Shown here in pieces: positions 9,859-20,114 of a stretch of DNA of 64,000 nucleotides; position 1 is the stretch's first letter, and the number at the start of each line of letters is the position of its first letter. Both the position numbers and the translations under genes were made by a program. Origin of the DNA: CADEEN01 sp963783785 (GTDB lineage: Bacteria > Pseudomonadota > Gammaproteobacteria > Burkholderiales > Burkholderiaceae_C); assembly GCA_963783785.1 (NCBI GenBank), contig CAWAOQ010000015.1:124001-188000 (forward strand), read 5' to 3'. The notes beneath the pieces are model-generated. The model was not told the origin of the DNA, did no database searches, and saw nothing but the letters and a program-made list of their open reading frames with translations.

Positions 9859-11127
9859 ATGAGCTTGAGCTACGTCAACCCCGGCCCGGAGAGCCCCTGG
9901 GGCACCTACCTGATGCAGATCGACCGCGTGCTGCCGTACCTCGGGCCGCTCGCCAGATGGGTCGAGACCTTGCGGCGGCCCAAGCGCTCGCTGATCGTCG
10001 ACGTGCCGATCGAGATGGACGACGGCACGATCGCCCACTACGAAGGCTTTCGCGTCCAGCACTCGCTGACGCGCGGCCCCGGCAAGGGTGGCGTGCGCTA
10101 CCACCCCGATGTCACGCTCGAGGAAGTGATGGCGCTGGCCGCCTGGATGACGATCAAGAACGCCGCGGTGAACCTGCCCTACGGCGGCGCCAAGGGCGGC
10201 ATCCGCGTCGACCCGAAGAAGCTGTCGATGAAGGAGCTGGAGCGCATCACGCGCCGCTACACCAGCGAGATCGGCATCATCATCGGACCCAACCAGGACA
10301 TCCCCGCGCCCGACGTCAACACCAACGCCCAGATCATGGCGTGGATGATGGACACCTACTCGATGAACGTCGGCGCCACCGCCACCGGCGTGGTCACCGG
10401 CAAGCCGCTGCACCTGGGCGGTTCGCTCGGCCGCGTGAAGGCCACGGGCCGCGGCGTCTTCGTCACCGGCCGCGAAGCGGCGCGCCGCCTCGGGCTGAAC
10501 CTCGACGGCGCCCGCATCGCGGTGCAGGGCTTCGGCAACGTCGGTTCGTCGGCAGCCGAGTTGTTCGCGCAGGCCGGCGGCAAGATCGTTGCCGCGCAGG
10601 ACCACACCGGCACCATCGTCAATGCGAACGGCTTCGACCTCGCCGATCTGGTCCCTCATGTCGGCAAGACCGGCGGCGTGGCCGGCTTCAAGGGCGGCGA
10701 GGCGATCGACAACGAGTCGTTCTGGGACGTGCCCTGCGACATCCTGATTCCCGCCGCGCTCGAGGGCCAGATCAATGCCACGCGCGCCGCCCGCATCAAG
10801 GCCCGCCTGGTGCTCGAAGGCGCCAACGGCCCGACCACGCAGGGCGGAGACGATACGCTGGCCGACCGCGGCATCCTGGTCGTGCCCGACGTGATCTGCA
10901 ACGCCGGCGGCGTGACCGTCAGCTACTTCGAGTGGGTGCAGGACTTCTCGTCGTTCTTCTGGACCGAGGACGAGATCAACCTGCGCCTGGACAAGATCAT
11001 GGCCGGCGCGCTGAAGAACATCTGGGACACCGCCGACCGCCACAAGATCACGCTGCGTACCGCCACTTTCGCCGTGGCCTGCGAGCGCATCCTGACGGCG
11101 CGGCAGGAACGCGGGCTGTATCCCTGA
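9859..11127 (+). CDS. gdhA: Glutamate dehydrogenase (GdhA/GluD type)
   Basis: A 422-residue enzyme interconverting glutamate and 2-oxoglutarate plus ammonia. It contains the substrate motif LPYGGAKGGIRVDPKK with the catalytic Lys region, GPNQDIPAPDVNTN, and the Rossmann fold VQGFGNVGSSAAELF. The ATG at 9859 has an AAGGAG site at 9843-9848. Upstream in-frame codons are not family-like, so this start is preferred. The gene is intact. It stands alone, divergent from proC, so nitrogen regulation is plausible but not demonstrated. Confidence 0.95.
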   Translation: MSLSYVNPGPESPWGTYLMQIDRVLPYLGPLARWVETLRRPKRSLIVDVPIEMDDGTIAHYEGFRVQHSLTRGPGKGGVRYHPDVTLEEVMALAAWMTIKNAAVNLPYGGAKGGIRVDPKKLSMKELERITRRYTSEIGIIIGPNQDIPAPDVNTNAQIMAWMMDTYSMNVGATATGVVTGKPLHLGGSLGRVKATGRGVFVTGREAARRLGLNLDGARIAVQGFGNVGSSAAELFAQAGGKIVAAQDHTGTIVNANGFDLADLVPHVGKTGGVAGFKGGEAIDNESFWDVPCDILIPAALEGQINATRAARIKARLVLEGANGPTTQGGDDTLADRGILVVPDVICNAGGVTVSYFEWVQDFSSFFWTEDEINLRLDKIMAGALKNIWDTADRHKITLRTATFAVACERILTARQERGLYP

Positions 11128-11136
11128 TCGGACTGG

Positions 11137-11577
11137 TCAGTTCGACGCTGCCGAAGCCGGCGGCGCCGCGGATGCGGGCGCGGGTGCGGTTTGAATGCTG
11201 ACGCCCGGCCCGATCGGGATGTCGGCGTTGACGGTGACCTTGCCGACGAAGTGGCGCGTCTCGCCGAAGCAACTGGTCGGCAGGCCGACCTTTTCTTCAT
11301 AGTGCAGTGTCACGCGCTTGCCCATCGCCTGCTGGATCTGCGCGGCGGCGGCCTCGTCGTGCACGGTGAAATAGAACTTCTCCACGGCACTGCCGGGCAG
11401 CGACACCAGCGCCAGTTCGCCCTCCCAGGTCTTGCAGACCCAGCCCTTGTGCGAGAACTTCTGCACCCAGCCGGCGCGCTCGCCGCTCGAGTAGCTCCAC
11501 TTCATGGCCAGCCAGAAGTAGAAGGACACCACGCCGGCGAGGACGACGAGGGCAACAAGCAGGCGTTTGATCCACAT
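11137..11577 (-). CDS. Conserved single-pass membrane protein of unknown function
   Basis: A 146-residue protein with one N-terminal transmembrane segment (LLVALVVLAGVVSFYFWLAM, residues about 6-25), then a mostly extracytoplasmic domain with two cysteines (WVCKTWEGEL and TSCFGETRHF). It ends in an Ala/Pro-rich low-complexity tail. The spacing of the cysteines would allow a disulfide. It converges on gdhA and diverges from a Bug-family gene. I do not recognise a function; similar small membrane-anchored proteins appear to be common in Burkholderiales. Confidence 0.75.
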   Translation of the reverse strand: MWIKRLLVALVVLAGVVSFYFWLAMKWSYSSGERAGWVQKFSHKGWVCKTWEGELALVSLPGSAVEKFYFTVHDEAAAAQIQQAMGKRVTLHYEEKVGLPTSCFGETRHFVGKVTVNADIPIGPGVSIQTAPAPASAAPPASAASN

Positions 11578-11674
11578 GGGCGAAGGAGCGGTCGGGTCGC
11601 AGGGGCGCGAATCGTCGCACACCCGGACAGCGGCTACGATGCGGCCCTGTGCCGATGCCTGCGGAGACTGCCCG

Positions 11675-12649
11675 ATGAAACGACGCTTGCTGCTCGCTGC
11701 TGCCGCCACCGCGGCGTTGTCCGGGGCGTTGCCCGCGCAGGCCCAATCGGCTTGGCCGACCCGGCCAGTCAAGATCGTCGTGCCGGCACCGGCCGGCAGT
11801 TCGCTCGACCTGATCGTGCGCGCAATGAGCGACAAGCTCGGTACCCGCTGGGGCCAGCCGGTCGTGGTCGAGAACAGGCCCGGGGCGGGCGGCATGCTGG
11901 GCATGGACGTCGCCGCCAAGGCCACCGACGGCCATACGCTGGCCATCGGCTTCAACGGCCCGGTGGCATTCGCGCCGTTCCTCTACCGCAAGATGCCCTA
12001 CGACCCGGCCAAGGACCTGGTGCCGGTCGTGATGACCACCAGCCAGGCCAACGTGCTGGCAGTCAATGCCGACAAGGTGCCGGCCAGGACGGTGGCCGAG
12101 TTCGTCGCCTGGGCCAAGGGCCAGGGCGGCAAGGTGAATTACTCGTCGCTCGGCAACGGCAGCTCGGCGCACCTGACGATGGAGCTGTTCCTGTCCGAAG
12201 CCGGCATCACCGCCACGCACATCCCGTTCAACGGCTCGCCGCCGGCGGCGATGGCCGTGGCGCAGGGCGAGGCCGATGCGACTTTCATGGTGGCGCCCGC
12301 CCTGCTGCCCCACGTGCGCAACAACAAGGTTCGCATGCTCGCGGTGAGCAGTGCGCAGCGCCCCGATTCGCAAAAGGATCTGCCGACGCTCGCCGACGCC
12401 GGCTACAAGAACGTCGAATCGCTGGCCTGGAACGGCCTTTTCGCACCCGCCGGCACGCCCGATGCGGTCGTCGCGCGGATCAACACCGACGTCAATGAAC
12501 TGCTCAACGATCCCGCAGTGAAGGCCACGCTCGACGCGCAGGGGCTCACCGCGGTGGGCGGCAGCGCCGCCGACTTCAAGCGCGTGCTCGACGCCGAAGC
12601 CAAGCGCTGGGGGCCGATCATCACGCGGATCGGCGTCAAGCTGGATTGA
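11675..12649 (+). CDS. Bug-family (TctC) tripartite tricarboxylate transporter binding protein
   Basis: A 324-residue periplasmic binding protein. Residues 1-24 are a signal peptide ending ALPAQA. The mature start WPTRPVKIVVPAPAGSSLDL and the VVENRPGAGGMLGMD segment are hallmarks of the Bug family, which is greatly expanded in Burkholderiales. Such proteins bind carboxylates and often act without dedicated TctAB genes, as here, or as sensors. The ATG at 11675 has a GGAG site 10 bases upstream. Its last 14 bases overlap the convergent end of putA. Confidence 0.9.
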   Translation: MKRRLLLAAAATAALSGALPAQAQSAWPTRPVKIVVPAPAGSSLDLIVRAMSDKLGTRWGQPVVVENRPGAGGMLGMDVAAKATDGHTLAIGFNGPVAFAPFLYRKMPYDPAKDLVPVVMTTSQANVLAVNADKVPARTVAEFVAWAKGQGGKVNYSSLGNGSSAHLTMELFLSEAGITATHIPFNGSPPAAMAVAQGEADATFMVAPALLPHVRNNKVRMLAVSSAQRPDSQKDLPTLADAGYKNVESLAWNGLFAPAGTPDAVVARINTDVNELLNDPAVKATLDAQGLTAVGGSAADFKRVLDAEAKRWGPIITRIGVKLD

Positions 12650-15600
12650 CCTCCGCTGCGGCCATGGCCGCACCGGCGAGCAACTCGGCGTTGCCGCCGG
12701 CCGCGGCGGTGTTGATGGTCAGCGTCTGTTCGGCGCAGAAGCGCCACAGCATGTCGGCCCGCTGCGCCTCGGCGCCGGTGACGAGCGGCAGGATCGCGCC
12801 GTCGCGGTCGGCCAGCGCGCGCGCCACCTGTCGTGCGAGACCTGCCGCCGCCCGCGACGACGCACACGCCGGCCAGTGCGGGCTGGCGGAGCACGCTGCC
12901 GGTGGCCGTCGCGGCGAACAGCTCGATCGCGTCGCGCCGGCACGCCCGCCGCCACGAACGCCGCGCGCAGCGCCTGCCCGCGGCCGCATCGACCAGGCGA
13001 CGCTGTTGCCGGCCAGCAGTGCCGCCGCCGACCGCGGCGGCCGTGTCCCGCTCAGCGGCCCCTTGCGCCAGCACCGCGAACACGCCGCGGGCGATGCAGC
13101 CGCAGGCGATTGCTCTCGCCGGTCGGACCGGGCAGCTCGCGATCGCCCAGGCGGGCCAGCGCCTGATCGGCGTGGCCACGCAGCAGGGTGGCCGCGTCAG
13201 CCGTCAGCCGCTGCGCCGCCCGCCGCACGGCCTCGACCCGTTCGGGCAACCCCTGCGCCGACCATGTTCGAAATCCGCCTTGCAGGACGGTCAACGAGGC
13301 CGCGTCGGACTCGGCGGCCCATGCGGAAGCAGGAGCGCCCGTCCGACACCCCCGACGGCAGCGCCGCAAAACGCCGCAGGTAATGCGGCCCACCGGCCTT
13401 CGGGCCGGTGCCGCTCATGCCCTCGCCGCCGAAGGGCTGCACGCCGACCACCGCGCCGATCATGTTGCGGTTGACATAGACATTGCCGACGCGCGCGCTG
13501 TCGGCAATGCGCGCGGCGCGGCTGTCGATGCGCGTCTGCACGCCGAGCGTCAGGCCGTAGCCGAGGGCGTTGATCTGGGCCACCAGCGCAGCGACCTCGC
13601 CGCCCCAGCGCACGACATGCAGCACCGGACCGAAGATCTCCTCGCTGCAGGTCGGCGACTGCCGCGATCTCGAACGCCACTGGCGCGACCAGACGCGGCA
13701 CGCGCGAGGTCACCGTCGTCTCGCCGAGCAGGCGCGCATCGCGGCGCAGGCGCTCGACATGGCGCGTGATGTTGGCGAAGGCCTCGTCATCGATGACCGG
13801 GCCGACATCGGTGGCCAGCAGTGACGGGTCGTCGACCCGCAACTCGGCCAGCGCACCCCGCAGCATCTCGATCACACCGTCGGCGATGGCCTCGTGCACG
13901 CACAGCAGGCGCAGCGCCGAGCAGCGTTGGCCGGCACTGCGAAACGCGCTCTGCACCACCGCATCGACCACCTGCTCGGGCAGCGCGGTGCTGTCGACGA
14001 TCATCGCGTTCAGGCCCCCGGTTTCCGCAATCAGCGGCACGATCGGTCCGTCCTTGGCGGCCAGCGAGCGGTTGATGAGGCGGGCCACCTGCGTGCTGCC
14101 GGTGAAGCACACACCGGCCGTGCGAGCGTCGGCCACCAGCGCGGCGCCGACGGTCTCGCCGGGACCATGCAGCCACTGCACCGCGTCGGCAGGCACGCCG
14201 GCCTCGTGGAGCAGCGCGACAAAGCGACGCGCCACCACGGGCGTCTGTTCGGCCGGCTTGGCGGCCACGGTGTTGCCGGCGACCAGCGCAGCCACCACCT
14301 GGCCGGCGAAGATCGCCAGCGGGAAGTTCCACGGGCTGATGCACACGAACACGCCGCGCCCGTGCAGTGGCAAGGTCTGCGCGTCCGCGCCGGCCTCGGC
14401 TCGTTCGGCCTGTTCGGCGTAGTAGCGGCAGAAATCGACCGCCTCGCGCACCTCGGCGACGCAGTCGCCGAGGGTCTTGTGCGCTTCCTTGACCAGCAGC
14501 GCGCAGAACTCGGGCAGGCGTGCATCGAGCAGGTCGCCGGCACGTCGCAGCAACTCGGCGCGGGCGGCCGCCGGGCGCGCGTTCCAAGCCACGAATCCCG
14601 CCTGCAGGCGGCGCATCGCGGCGTCGATGTCGGCTGCGGTCGCTACCGCCACCGGCTCGAGGTGCACCGCGGCCAGGGCCTGCTCGAGGGGTTCGCGCAT
14701 CGCCAGGCAGGCCAGGTCGGCGCCGGTCGAGTTGGCGCGCGCCGCGCCATACAGCGCAATCGGCAGCGGCAGCCCGCCGGCGTCGCGAGCCTGCAGCGGC
14801 GAGGCGAGCAGCTCCTCGGTGCTGACCGCTTCGTCGGCCAACTGGTGCACAAACGAGGAATTGGCCCCGTTCTCCAACAGCCGCCGCACCAGGTAGGCCA
14901 GCAGGTCGCGGTGCTCGCCCACCGGCGCATACACGCGCAGCGGAACCGCCTGCGGGCCCCCCGCTCGAGCGACAGGAGCGTGGGGGGTGGACGTCGGTTG
15001 GCCCGCAGGGGTCTGCCGCAAGACCTCGCGGTAGATCCCTTCGCTCATGCCATGCAGGCGCTGGAACTCGAACGCGGCGCCCTGCTCGCGTGCCATCTGC
15101 AGGATCGCGGCGATCGTGCCGGCATTGTGGCTGGCGAACTGCGGGTAGATCACTTCGTGGTTGTCGATCAACGCCCGGGCGCAAGCCAGGTACGAGATGT
15201 CCGTGTGGTGCTTGTGCGTGAACACCGGGTAGCCGGGCAGGCCCGCCTCCTGCGCGCGCTTGACCTCACCATCCCAGTAGGCCCCCTTTACCAGGCGCAC
15301 CATGAACTTCAGGTTGTGGCGGTGCGCCATCGCGGCGACCTCGTCGACGACCGCGAGCGCGGTCGTCAGGTACGACTGCACCGCGAGGCCGAAGCCGCCC
15401 CACTGCGGGTAGACCCGGGCGATGCGCGCGGCCAGCGCGTCCATCACGTCGAGCGAGAGTTCGAGCCGCTCGCACTCTTCGGCGTCGATGGTCAGGTTGA
15501 TGTTCGCGCGCGCCGCCGGCTCGATCAGGCTCCACACGCGCGGCAGCAGTTCGGCGAACACGCGCTCGCGCTGCGTCTCCTCATAGCGCGGGAACAGCGC

Positions 15601-16332
15601 GCTGAGCTTCATCGAGATGCCGTCGGCGCTGTGCGGCGAGGCGGCCGTGCGGCCGGCCGCGATCGCCGCGATCGCTTCGCGATAGGCCGCGAGATAGCGC
15701 TGCGCATCGGCATCGGTGCGAGCCCCTTCGCCCAGCATGTCGTAGCTGAAGCGCAGGTTCGGCATCGACTTGCGCTGGCCGGCCGCCTCGTTCATCGCTT
15801 CGTCGATCGTGCGCCCGAGCACGAACTGGCGCCCCAGCAGTTGCAAGGCCCGCACGGTGGCGGCGACGACCGTCTTCGCACCGAGCCGCTGCAACAAGCC
15901 TGGCGGGTGCTCGCCCTCGGGCAGGAAGCGCTTGGACAGCGCAATCGCGCTGGCCGACAGGCTGGCCAGCATGCGGTGCGGGCCCTCGGCCGCGTCGGCA
16001 TCGAAATCCGCACGGCCCAGCTGGTCGGCGGTCAGAGCGATCGCCGTCTCGGCGTCGGGCACGCGCAGCAGCGCTTCGGCCAGCCGCATCAGCGCCAGGC
16101 CCTCGGCGGTCGAGATCGGGTACTCGTGCAGCAGCGACTCCATCGCCCAGAACGGCGCTGGGCGGGTGCGAACGCCTTCGACCCACGGCCGCGCGCTGCC
16201 GGCCACCGCCGTCCAATCGAGGTCGCCCAGGCGCTGCAACGAGGCCTGGACCACGGCCGCTTCAGGGCGGTAGGGGAACGGCAGGCGGGGTCGTGCAGGG
16301 GGGGCATCAAAGAGCGGCGCTTGCGGATTCAC
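12636..16332 (-). CDS. putA: Bifunctional proline dehydrogenase / P5C dehydrogenase PutA, multiple frameshifts in the 3' part
   Basis: PutA oxidises proline to glutamate on the membrane side of respiration. The proline dehydrogenase barrel shows DAEECERLELSLDVMD, FMVRLVKGAYWD and FEFQRLHGMSEG. The aldehyde dehydrogenase domain shows CISPWNFPLAIFAGQV, ETGGLNAMIVD and SAGQRCSALR with the catalytic Cys. A GTG at 16332 with GAGGGA before it is preferred over an ATG at 16374. Extra bases near 13649, 13320 and 13100, plus about four between 12840 and 13050, scatter the C-terminus over three frames. Family sequence still resumes (LTINTAAAGGNAELL) up to the stop at 12636. There is no N-terminal ribbon-helix-helix, so regulation is probably by the divergent Lrp-type protein. 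An in-frame palindromic element lies between the two domains. Confidence 0.88.
14951..14992 (-). repeat. Palindromic GC-rich element inside putA
   Basis: Within putA the plus strand reads a C6 run plus GCTC, then about 8 bases, then GAGCG plus TGGGGGG, forming a hairpin. It resembles the intergenic repeat at 44566-44628. It encodes about 15-20 residues (PTSTPHAPVARAGGP) between EVLRQ and VPLRVYAPVG, where other PutA proteins have a much shorter link. Confidence 0.55.
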
Positions 16333-16425
16333 GGCGATCCCTCGCAGTTGGATAATCCGCAGATTACGCGGCAATGCGCCGCGAATGATTCCAAGTTTCT
16401 GCCGCGACCCGGAGTTTTATCCACC

Positions 16426-16905
16426 ATGAACGCTGGATCCGCGCCCCCCGGCCTGGACAAGATCGACGCCCGCATCCTGCGTGCGCTGCAGGCCGACGGG
16501 CGCATCAGCAACCTGAAGCTCGCGGAAACGGTGCACCTGTCGCCGACCGCGGTGCTCGAGCGCGTGAAACGGCTGACGCGCGATGGCTTCATCCTCGGCT
16601 ACGAAGCGCGACTGAATCCAGCCAAGCTCGGCGCCGGTCTGATGGTGTTCATCGAAGTCTTGCTCGACCGCACCGTGCACGACGTGATGGACTCGTTCAA
16701 GGCCGCGGTGCAGGTGCGCCCCGAGATCCTCGAGTGCCATCTGGTGGCTGGCGGCTTCGACTACCTGTTGAAGACGCGCGTGGCCGACATGGCCGCCTAC
16801 CGCGAGTTCGTCGGCACCGTGATCTGGACCCTGCCCGGCGTGCGCGAGACGCGCACCTACGCGGTGATGGAAGAGGTCAAGAACACGACGACGCTGGCGA
16901 TCTGA
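16426..16905 (+). CDS. Lrp/AsnC-family regulator, probable activator of putA
   Basis: A 159-residue feast/famine regulator. Residues 10-60 form the helix-turn-helix (LDKIDARILRALQADGRISN, then LSPTAVLERVKRLTRDGFI). The rest is the RAM effector-binding domain with LVAGGFDYLLKTRVADM. It diverges from putA with only 93 bp between the two starts, the arrangement of the PutR/BkdR-type regulators that switch on proline use when proline is abundant. A branched amino-acid role cannot be excluded. The gene is intact. Confidence 0.88.
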   Translation: MNAGSAPPGLDKIDARILRALQADGRISNLKLAETVHLSPTAVLERVKRLTRDGFILGYEARLNPAKLGAGLMVFIEVLLDRTVHDVMDSFKAAVQVRPEILECHLVAGGFDYLLKTRVADMAAYREFVGTVIWTLPGVRETRTYAVMEEVKNTTTLAI

Positions 16906-16910
16906 CCCAC

Positions 16911-17597
16911 TTACCGCTCACCGAAGATCGCCGTACCCACGCGCACGATCGTCGCGCCTTCGGCGATCGCAGCCTCGAGATCGTCGCTCATGCCGATCGA
17001 CAGCGTGTCGAGCGCCAGGCCCTCCGATTGCAGGGACACGAGCAGTTCGCGCAGCGCCCGGTGCGGTGCGCGCTGTGCCGCGAAGTCGGCCGTCGGCTCG
17101 GGGATGGCCATCAATCCGCGCAGCGTCACGTTCGGCAGCGCAGCGACCTCGCGCGCCAGCGCGAACACATCGGCAGGCGCGACCCCGCTCTTGCTGGTCT
17201 CGCCGCTGATGTTGACCTGCAGACACAGTTGCAGCGGCGGCAGGTCGCGCGGGCGTTGCGCCGAGAGGCGTTCGGCGGTCTTCAGGCGATCGACGCTGTG
17301 GACCCAGTCGAATACTGCCGCGACCTCGCGCGTCTTGTTGCTCTGCAGCGGGCCGATCAGGTGCCATTCGATCGACGGCCGCAAATCGGCCAATGCGTCG
17401 ATCTTGGCCAGCGCCTCCTGGACATAGTTCTCGCCAAAGGCAAGCTGGCCGGCTGCATGGGCCTCGCGCACCGCCGCGGGGCCGAAGGTCTTGCTCACCG
17501 CCAGCAACGTGACGCTTTGCACGGGACGTCGCGCGGCAACGCAGGCGGCAGCAATCCGCAGCCGCACTTGTTGTAACTTCGTCGCGATGGTCGCCAT
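16911..17597 (-). CDS. yggS: YggS/PLPBP-family pyridoxal phosphate homeostasis protein
   Basis: A 228-residue fold-type III alanine-racemase-like barrel that binds PLP without known catalysis. The PLP lysine is in LLAVSKTF (about residue 36). Other family signatures are FGENYVQEAL, WHLIGPLQSNK and LSIGMSDDLEAAI followed by VRVGTAIFG. The gene diverges from pilT with 38 bp between the starts, an arrangement often seen in proteobacteria where yggS neighbours pilT. It is intact. Confidence 0.93.
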   Translation of the reverse strand: MATIATKLQQVRLRIAAACVAARRPVQSVTLLAVSKTFGPAAVREAHAAGQLAFGENYVQEALAKIDALADLRPSIEWHLIGPLQSNKTREVAAVFDWVHSVDRLKTAERLSAQRPRDLPPLQLCLQVNISGETSKSGVAPADVFALAREVAALPNVTLRGLMAIPEPTADFAAQRAPHRALRELLVSLQSEGLALDTLSIGMSDDLEAAIAEGATIVRVGTAIFGER

Positions 17598-17635
17598 AAT
17601 GAGCTGAGACTATCTCAAGAGCCGCTCGCACACCC

Positions 17636-18680
17636 ATGGACATCACTCAGCTGTTGGCCTTCTCGGTCAAGAACAAGGCCTCCGACCTGCACCTGTCTGC
17701 GGGCCTGCCGCCGATGATCCGGGTGCATGGCGATGTGCGCCGCATCAATGTCGACCCGCTCGAGCACAAGCATGTGCACGACATGGTCTACGACATCATG
17801 AACGACTCGCAGCGCAAGCACTACGAAGATACGCTGGAGTGCGATTTCTCGTTCGAGATCCAGGGCCTGGCGCGCTTTCGCGTCAACGCGTTCAACCAGA
17901 ACCGCGGCGCCGGTGCGGTGTTCCGGACGATCCCGAGCAAGATCCTGACGCTCGAGCAGCTGAACACGCCCAAGGTCTTCGCCGAGTTGTCCTTGAAGCC
18001 ACGCGGGCTGGTGCTCGTGACCGGGCCCGACCGGTTCGGGCAAGAGCACGACGCTGGCGGCCATGGTCAATCATTTGAACGAGAACGAATATGGGCACGT
18101 GCTGACGGTCGAGGATCCGATCGAATTCGTCCACGAAAGCAAGAAGTGCCTGATCAACCAGCGCGAAGTCGGTCCGCACACGCTGTCGTTCAGCAACGCG
18201 CTGCGCGCCGCACTGCGCGAGGATCCCGACGCGATCCTGGTCGGCGAAATGCGCGACCTGGAAACCATCCGGCTGGCGCTGACCGCCGCCGAGACCGGCC
18301 ATCTGGTGTTCGGCACGCTGCACACCAGTTCGGCCGCCAAGACCATCGACCGCGTCGTCGACGTGTTCCCCGCGGCCGAGAAGGAAATGGTGCGGTCGAT
18401 GCTCTCGGAGTCGCTGGTCGCGGTGATTTCGCAGACGCTGTGCAAGTTGAAAGACGGCTCGGGCCGCGTCGCCGCGCACGAGATCATGCTCGGCACCTCG
18501 GCGATCAAGAACCTGATCCGCGAGAACAAGATCGCGCAGATGTACTCGGCGATCCAGACCGGCCAAAGCATGGGCATGCAGACGCTCGACCAGACGCTGA
18601 CCGAACTGGTCAAGCGCAACGTGATCACGCCGGCCGAGGCCCGCAGCCGCGCCCGCACGCCAGAAAACTTCCCCGGCTAG
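17636..18680 (+). CDS. pilT: Type IV pilus retraction ATPase PilT, one frameshift
   Basis: The hexameric cytoplasmic ATPase that depolymerises type IV pili. The N-terminal ASDLHLSAGLPPMIRVHGDV domain, Asp box EYGHVLTVEDPIEFVH, Walker B ALREDPDAILVGEMRD and the His-box GHLVFGTLHT are present. An extra C near 18026 (GGGCCCGACC for GGGCCGACC) splits the Walker A loop, which would read GPTGSGKST. Repaired length is about 347 residues, normal for PilT. It is followed by pilU after a 112-bp repeat-bearing gap. Confidence 0.93.
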
Positions 18681-18687
18681 ATGACGG

Positions 18688-18765
18688 CCTCCCCTCACTT
18701 CGTTCGTTGCCCCCCGACGGGGGCGGCGAGGGCCGCTTGGAAGCGGCCCGGCGCCGGCCCCAGCC
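18688..18765 (+). repeat. GC-rich intergenic palindromic repeat (copy 1)
   Basis: Between pilT and pilU. It contains CACTTCGTTCGTTGCCCCCC, a short GA/AC loop and GGGGGCGGCGAGGGCC, then CTTGGAAGCGGCCCGGCG. The C-run/G-run inverted repeat can fold. Similar copies lie at 44566-44628 (inverted) and 49082-49160. Confidence 0.65.
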
Positions 18766-18792
18766 TGCGCCAACGCTCTTCAAGGATCCAGC

Positions 18793-19929
18793 ATGGAACG
18801 CGACCAAGCTTCTAAGTTCGTCAACGACCTGCTGCGCCTGATGGTCAGCCGCAACGGCTCCGACCTGTTCCTGACCGCCGACTTTCCGCCGGCGATCAAG
18901 GTCGACGGCAAGATCACCAAGGTCTCGCCGCAGCCGTTGACGGGGCAGCACACGATGGCGCTGGCGCGCGCAGTGATGAACGACAAGCAGGCCGCCGAGT
19001 TCGAGCGCAGCAAGGAGTGCAACTTCGCGATTTCGCCGACCGGCATCGGGCGCTTTCGTGTCAACGCCTTCGTTCAACAGGGCCATGTCGGCCTGGTGAT
19101 GCGCACGATCCCGCAGGTCATCCCGACGATCGACAGCCTGGGCCTGCCGCATGTGCTGAAGGATGTCGCGATGACCAAGCGCGGATTGACGATCTTCGTC
19201 GGCGCCACCGGCTCGGGCAAGAGCACGTCATTGGCGGCCATGGTCGACTACCGCAACGAGAACTCCTACGGCCACATCATCACCGTCGAAGACCCGGTGG
19301 AGTTCGTCCATGCCCACAAGAACTGCATCGTCACCCAACGCGAGGTCGGCATCGATACCGACGACTGGGCGCCGGCGCTGAAGAATTCCCTGCGTCAGGC
19401 ACCCGACGTGATCCTGATGGGCGAGATCCGCGACCGCGAGACGATGGAGCACGCGGTGGCCTTCGCCGAAACGGGCCACCTGTGCCTGGCCACCTTGCAC
19501 GCCAACAGCTCGAACCAGGCGCTGGACCGCATCATCAACTTCTTCCCCGAAGAGCGACGTGCGCAGTTGTTGATGGACCTGTCGCTGAACCTGAAAGCGC
19601 TGGTTTCGCAGCGCCTGCTGCCGCGGCAGGAAGGCAAGGGGCGCATCGCGGCTGTCGAAGTCCTGCTCAATACGCCACTGGTGGCCGACATGATCTTCAA
19701 GGGCGAGGTCGGCGAGATCAAGGAACTGATGAAGCGCTCGCGCGAGCTGGGCATGCAGACCTTCGACCAGGCACTGTTCGATCTCTACGAGACGAACATG
19801 GTCACCTACGAAGACGCGCTGCGCAACGCCGACTCGTTGAACGATCTGCGCCTGCAGATCAAGCTCAACAGCCAGCGCGCGCGCACGGCGGATCTGGCGT
19901 CGGGAACCGAGCACCTGTCGATCGTTTGA
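18793..19929 (+). CDS. pilU: PilT paralogue PilU, pilus retraction accessory ATPase
   Basis: An intact 378-residue ATPase. It has the SDLFLTADFPPAIKVDGKI N-domain, Walker A GATGSGKST, ITVEDPVEFVHAHKN, Walker B VILMGEIRDRETM and HLCLATLHANSSNQALDRI. The C-terminal extension after YEDALRNADS distinguishes PilU from PilT. PilU assists PilT under load and is nearly always encoded next to it. No extra base occurs in this gene, which makes it a useful control for reading the neighbouring breaks as errors. Confidence 0.94.
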   Translation: MERDQASKFVNDLLRLMVSRNGSDLFLTADFPPAIKVDGKITKVSPQPLTGQHTMALARAVMNDKQAAEFERSKECNFAISPTGIGRFRVNAFVQQGHVGLVMRTIPQVIPTIDSLGLPHVLKDVAMTKRGLTIFVGATGSGKSTSLAAMVDYRNENSYGHIITVEDPVEFVHAHKNCIVTQREVGIDTDDWAPALKNSLRQAPDVILMGEIRDRETMEHAVAFAETGHLCLATLHANSSNQALDRIINFFPEERRAQLLMDLSLNLKALVSQRLLPRQEGKGRIAAVEVLLNTPLVADMIFKGEVGEIKELMKRSRELGMQTFDQALFDLYETNMVTYEDALRNADSLNDLRLQIKLNSQRARTADLASGTEHLSIV

Positions 19930-19934
19930 GCCCC

Positions 19935-20060
19935 GGCCGCCTGGCGTCCGCCCCCCAGGGGGCCACGAACCGCGACCGGGGAAGCCGGATCGCGCTTCGG
20001 GCGCTAACAGGAATCGCCCCTGGCCGCTGCGCGGCCTGTCCCAGGGGACGAAGCTGGATC
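19935..20060. repeat. Intergenic hairpin-rich sequence after pilU
   Basis: The gap after pilU holds a CCCCCAGGGGG palindrome near 19950 and a larger stem with CCCCTGG at 20017-20023 and CCAGGGG at 20041-20047. The latter encloses GGCCGC-TGC-GCGGCC. It has no T-tract, so it is not a classical terminator. It may be a diverged member of the palindromic repeat family or a transcript-stabilising structure. Confidence 0.45.
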
Positions 20061-20114
20061 GGCAAGTCGCGTGAGTCGTAAACTCGTTGCATCGATTTGT
20101 CTTTGGGTTTCGCG

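Noticed and set aside
20017..20047. Rho-independent terminator after pilU
   Set aside because: There is a good stem but no T-tract follows, so it is listed only as a hairpin-rich intergenic sequence.
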